Assembly: GCA_045837725.1 (NCBI GenBank)
Contig: JBEWZL010000243.1
Span: forward strand, 310,001 to 374,000
Source of the DNA: Vermamoeba vermiformis
Taxonomy: Eukaryota; Tubulinea; Echinamoebida
Direction: 5' to 3'
Length of the DNA: 64,000 bases
Part shown: positions 59,956-64,000 of the stretch, in pieces
Layout of the letters: every line of letters begins with the position of its first letter
Numbering within the stretch: the stretch's first letter is position 1
Translations under genes and position numbers: made by a program
Notes under the pieces: generated by a model
What the model was told of the DNA's origin: nothing
Database searches by the model: none
What the model saw: only the letters and a program-made list of their open reading frames with translations

Positions 59956-60218
59956 GTTTGCGATAAAATTGAACGAATAATAATGGAAAACATCGCTTTT
60001 ATGCGTTTCTATTTCTGACTTTGACCAATCAGAAGTTTTTTTCGCAAGTTTCCATCAAAGAATAACCAATTATTGAGCTAAGAATTGACCAACTAAATTT
60101 CGTTGAACTGACCAATAGGGCGAGGTTTTATTGTGCACGTGATGCTATTCTTTCGACGCGAAAAAGCGTAAGAAGATTTGCGTTGCAATTATAATTCTAT
60201 TTAGTATTATTTGTCGCA
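59956..60218. promoter_or_regulatory. Shared divergent promoter, GTPase-DUF697 / dynamin-like
   Basis: These 263 bases between two start codons contain TGACCAA three times (60022-60028, 60086-60092, 60109-60115), CCAAT at 60025, 60066 and 60112, and CACGTG at 60136-60141. CCAAT is the NF-Y site in many eukaryotes. Shared control of the two GTPase genes is inferred. Confidence 0.5.
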
Positions 60219-62808
60219 ATGATGGCCACAAAATCACTCCATGAAATTACCAATGCTTTACAAGTTCTAAAAGCGAGGTAAGAATTAAAATCTGATCATC
60301 CGTTATTCATTCACTGAATCCGATCCAATTCTTTGGCTTCTAACTTTCATCAGATTGCCCAAAGCCGCCAGAAAAACTCTTAAAGTCATAGAGTATGTTG
60401 TTATTGGTGGAGAATCGGCCGGAAAATCGAGCTTGGTTGAAGCGCTTGCCGGATTCCAATTCAATTTTATTCGTCTTGGTCAGTATGAATACGCAATAAC
60501 CATTTAAATTAATTTTATGGTCAGGTATGGGAACTCGCTGCCCTTTAATCCTTCAGATGGTCAATGACCCAACTTGTCATCAACCCAGATGCAGGATCAC
60601 CATTGACGGAACCACTCAGGACATCCCCATTGCTAACATCGCCGATATAATATCCGCAAAGACTGAGCAACTCAAAGCGGCAAATGCAGTATCAACAGAT
60701 CCGATAATTGTGGAGCTGGTCAGCCGCGACTGCTTCAACTTCACGTTAATCGACACTCCAGGTCTGAAAGGCGTAGGACATGATGACAGTACGTGAATAT
60801 GATGTATATGTTTGGAAAATACTAACGCCATCAATAGAAAAATTGGTGGCGGACATCGAACACATGGTGGAACAACTTATCACGGGGGAAAACTCGCATC
60901 GGACCATCATTTGTGTCGAACAGTCCGAGGTAAATTGATCAAATATCTCTTCCGCCCGGTACCTTTATGAATTAATTTACCTCGCAGAACACGTGGGATC
61001 ATCCAGGGCTTGGCAGACTCATGATCGATCGCGTTGACAAGAACTACGAACGAACAATTTTCGTCAAAACAAAAATCGATCAAATTTTATCGCGTCACAG
61101 CACCGATGCCGCAGAATGGTTTGCAGACGGTAGAAAAAAGATCCCCAACTGTCCAATGTTTTGTGTTGCCACTCCAACGAAGCCACAAGAACCTCAAAAG
61201 TGGACGGACGAAGTTTTCCGTGCCAAACTTCGAGATGAGACTAAGAAAACGCTGAATATGGTCGAAAAACTGAAATTAGAGTAAGTTAATCGCATTAATT
61301 CCTATTGTTTTGTTTTTTACAGCAAAGTTTAGTGCCGACTTGAACATTGAGTTTGGTGTGGAGGCGCTGAAAAAGTACCTCGAAGACGACTACGCAAAAA
61401 AGCTGAAACTTCATATGAATGACGTACTGTCGTCAATTGACAAGATCGTGCATGATCTCGAAATACAATTGAACGAAACTACCACCGCGCTGCAGAAAAA
61501 CGATGACAAAAATCTGCAAAAAGATGTTGTTAGACAAGCAGCGGTCATTACAAACATGTTGCAAGAGTTTTTTCAGGGCAAATTGAACCGAAATATTACT
61601 GATGGTGTGACTTTGAAAGACGAGAACGATCGCTGCTTTAGAGGTGTTGACCTGAAATCGATGGTGCCGTGGATGCACCAAGTGGACTTTTCTCTTTTGC
61701 ACACACAAACCTCGCTGTTATATGGAGGTACTTCCATCCTTATTTACATAACCCTATCATATACTAAACTTACATACAGGGTCGCAGTACAATCGAATTC
61801 TTCACGAAGTTGAACTGATCGTCAAGTCCCTTGAATTGCCTTATTTGGGCATTGATCAAGTTGATATTGCACGTGGTGCACAATTGAAATCCAATAACGC
61901 TTCGTTCGGCGACACAGTGAGTACTCAAACCATTGCCTAATTTGGTAATTAACTCCGATTTAGGTGTCAGAACTTTGCTGCAATCAGTTATCGCGCTGTG
62001 TGCGTGACATTCACGTCTATTTGGCCAAAAAGCTCAAATTTTTCACTGAAACACTCTTAACGGTGACGCTCAACTATCTGAAGCAAGCGAACGACTCATT
62101 GGCATTCTCCATGGCCGCCGAACAAATACGTCAATTATACCCTGCGTACGTACGAGTTGGTTCGATATTAGGTGTTCTTATTATTTAATATTTGTAGTGC
62201 TGTTGAGTCCGTTCTAAGCAGGTGGCAAGATCTGGCCAAAGACATTGTACCGACAGAAGAATATTCACGGTCAATGTTGAATCCGTTGACTTATCGCAAA
62301 CGAGTAGAATATAGGTACACATTTATTGATGCCACTAATCATTAACCCCATGCTTAACCAAAATATTTTTTTTCAGTGAAAATTTGGATCCCAAGACTCG
62401 GATTCGAGAAGAATTACAAAACGTGCCGATCAATGAGACTCCACAGTTCGCTAATCTCCCGACCAGCGAGATTATGGAGCCATTGACCGCTGCCTGTCGG
62501 TACGCCTTCAGAAGACTTTGCGATCAATATCTCACTACGCTACTTGGCTTGACTAACAGCTTCTTCTCGATCCCACTGTAAGTTCACTTTTTGCTTAACG
62601 TTACTAATATTAAGAGTTACTGATGCGACTTTTCTTAAGGCAAAAAGCGATCCCTGCCATTCTGGGTGACATTGAGCTGCCTCCCAATGCCCTTGCGACA
62701 ATAGCAGCTGAACGCCAAAGATTGGAAAACAACAAACGCGAGATCTCGGCTGAGATTTCTGACTTCAAGACTTTGGCAGAGCAATTCGAAGTCTATCGCA
62801 TGCAATAG
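60219..62808 (+). CDS. Dynamin-like large GTPase, 677 residues
   Basis: Exons 60219-60277, 60354-60478, 60525-60788, 60838-60929, 60988-61280, 61333-61727, 61780-61916, 61964-62145, 62198-62314, 62377-62577 and 62640-62808 join in phase. The G domain has the dynamin P-loop GGESAGKSS (38-46), the switch I threonine in GTRCPL, DTPGLKGV and the TKID base-specificity motif (FVKTKIDQI). A long helical stalk follows (KKYLEDDYAKKLKLHMNDVL, DIHVYLAKKLKFFTETLL), ending with a coiled GED-like segment (RQRLENNKREISAEISDFKT). There is no PH domain, Pro-rich region or transmembrane segment, so it resembles Mx/soluble DRP-type members more than endocytic dynamin. It probably self-assembles on membranes. 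Its last 44 coding bases overlap the end of the opposite-strand gene. Confidence 0.92.
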
Positions 62809-64000
62809 TTTCAGATACAACGATATGTATGTAACCACTTTTGGGCATAAAATTGATCGATTTATTTATCGACACAACACTGCTCGATTGTTTTTCCGAC
62901 TTCTTTTCCAGCATCTTGTAATCCGCGCTTGGATTCTCTTCGGACAATTTCATTAGCTCTGCACGCTTCTGTTCCCGTTTGACTAACTCCGCTGCCATTG
63001 CCGTAGCGAGATCATGCATTCCACAGGAATGATAATCGATGTTATCGCCTTCAGCCAGTACAGTGTGAACACTTGAGACTTTGCTGCCTTTGAGACTATA
63101 CTTCATTCGTTCCAAGTTCTTCAAGTCTTTTTCTTTCGAGTTCGTAGTAAGTTGAACAACCATTACTTGCATTACATTGGACGCGCTATCAATTAGACTT
63201 GCAAAAGGCCCCATCTCTGATCCTCTCATGCAACACAACATTATTTGAATTGGACCATTCAACCGCAATGAGATGGCTCGTGTATTATCAACAAATGTTT
63301 TTCTAGGAACTTGGCCATCGAATGACATATTTGTTAGAATGACTCTACTGCCATTAGCCCCACAACAAGAGAACTCCTCGAAGTGTTTTTCCGTGCTTTG
63401 ACAAAAAAGCTGAGCAAAAACTTTTCTGCCAACATTGTCATCCCCCACCATGATCACATTGATCGATCGGACGGTCGACAGGTTCTTTTCCATCAAGATG
63501 TGTGCGGGGATGACCAATCGTTCTTGAATATACAGTGGGGCGAACTCTGCTTGTCGTCCTATAATAGCTGTTAATGACTCTATATTAGCTTAATTTAGCA
63601 TACTTTTCTCTTCATCTGTTGGATACTTAGCAACAATTTCTTTTGCAATATCGATGAACTCTTCTCTGAACGCAAATTCAGCTGGCAACAGTTTGTTAGT
63701 ATCAAGGGGCACTCGACCCTCGTACTTCAAGTTCAAAAACATTGATACGATGTGACGCTTGAGGTCGGCATTGAGGTCCTGCCATGGCCCAAGAAACAGT
63801 TTGAACGCTATGTGACACTGTTGTCTGGCCTCTGCTTGTCTGAGGGCTTTCTGGTGTGCTTCTAACATGTTTGTTATTCTCGCCAAGCACTCTTGACTGG
63901 TGGGACGTTTTTGTGGATCTGTCTTGCAACAATCTGTAATGAGTTGCTTCCACTCCTGGTTTTCAATGCCGTTGGAAATCTCGGTCACTCTAGCCTCTTC
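62765..64000 (-). CDS. Protein kinase fused to a degenerate GTPase domain (5' cut by the window edge)
   Basis: Exons 63604-64000 (open at the right edge) and 62765-63558 are in phase. The visible N-terminal part, WKQLITDCCKTDPQKRPTSQECLARI, is the last helix block of a protein-kinase domain (WxxLIxxCxxxDPxxRPT). A helical module follows that is highly like that of the neighbouring GTPase: LLPAEFAFREEFIDIAKEIV, KYPTDEEK, then RRQAEFAPLYIQER, with an intron at the same site and phase. The next domain aligns with the G domain, but the P-loop reads GDDNVGRK instead of GxxxxGKS, and the DTPG motif is replaced by VDNT, so nucleotide hydrolysis is unlikely. The C-terminus lacks both the CAAX box and the DUF697-like domain. 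The kinase substrate is unknown. Confidence 0.8.

Overview
The window is a compact stretch of a eukaryotic (protist) nuclear genome. It carries 23 protein-coding genes on both strands, most with several short GT-AG introns (about 45-100 bases, a few near 200; donors usually GTAAG or GTACG, with CTAAY-like branch sites before the acceptor). Intergenic gaps are 50-760 bases. Two talins without vertebrate-type companions, a GABA-B-like class C receptor with a periplasmic-binding-protein ectodomain, a heterotrimeric G alpha, PCH2/TRIP13 and a macro/PARG protein together suggest an amoebozoan-like amoeba. A heterolobosean or another talin-bearing protist cannot be excluded from sequence alone. I saw no transposon, retroelement, viral fossil, tRNA, rRNA or CRISPR array.

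Layout. 1-9.1 kb: the end of a single-pass membrane protein, then talin-1 (+). 9.1-24.8 kb: an unknown small gene, DHX35 helicase (-), proteasome RPN1/PSMD2 (-), a long TIM14/PAM18-like J protein (+), G alpha (-), splicing factor CWC25 (+), an F-box protein (-) and an unknown acidic-tailed protein (-). 25-35.6 kb: an M3 oligopeptidase with a mitochondrial leader (-) and talin-2 (-). 36-48 kb: a MacroD-PARG fusion (+), a class C GPCR (+), an F-box/TPR protein (-) and a zinc alcohol dehydrogenase-like protein (-). 48.7-57.9 kb: a DOT1 methyltransferase with a very long disordered tail (+), a class II aldolase/adducin protein (-) and TRIP13/PCH2 (+). 57.9-64 kb: three neighbouring genes with GTPase-type domains: a GTPase joined to a DUF697-like hydrophobic domain (-), a dynamin-like GTPase (+), and a protein kinase joined to a degenerate GTPase domain (-), cut by the right edge.

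Gene models were built by joining open frames at splice sites by eye. All but one keep phase from start to stop. The exception is the DOT1 tail, which changes frame three times.

Four things deserve most attention. (1) A 12-base palindrome (TGACACGTGTCA) occurs exactly four times, always in introns, in three genes that also carry a CArG-like motif, in places at fixed spacing. (2) A MacroD hydrolase domain with intact motifs is fused to a PARG domain whose catalytic loops are altered. (3) The GTPase-DUF697 gene has a retained-intron form that would end in a polybasic CAAX box. (4) A kinase is fused to a pseudo-GTPase that shares a conserved linker module and intron position with that GTPase.

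Functional links are mostly inferred: adhesion and signalling (talins, GPCR, G alpha), RNA processing (DHX35, CWC25), protein turnover (RPN1, F-box proteins, M3 peptidase), ADP-ribose and chromatin biology (MacroD-PARG, DOT1, TRIP13), and a membrane GTPase cluster.
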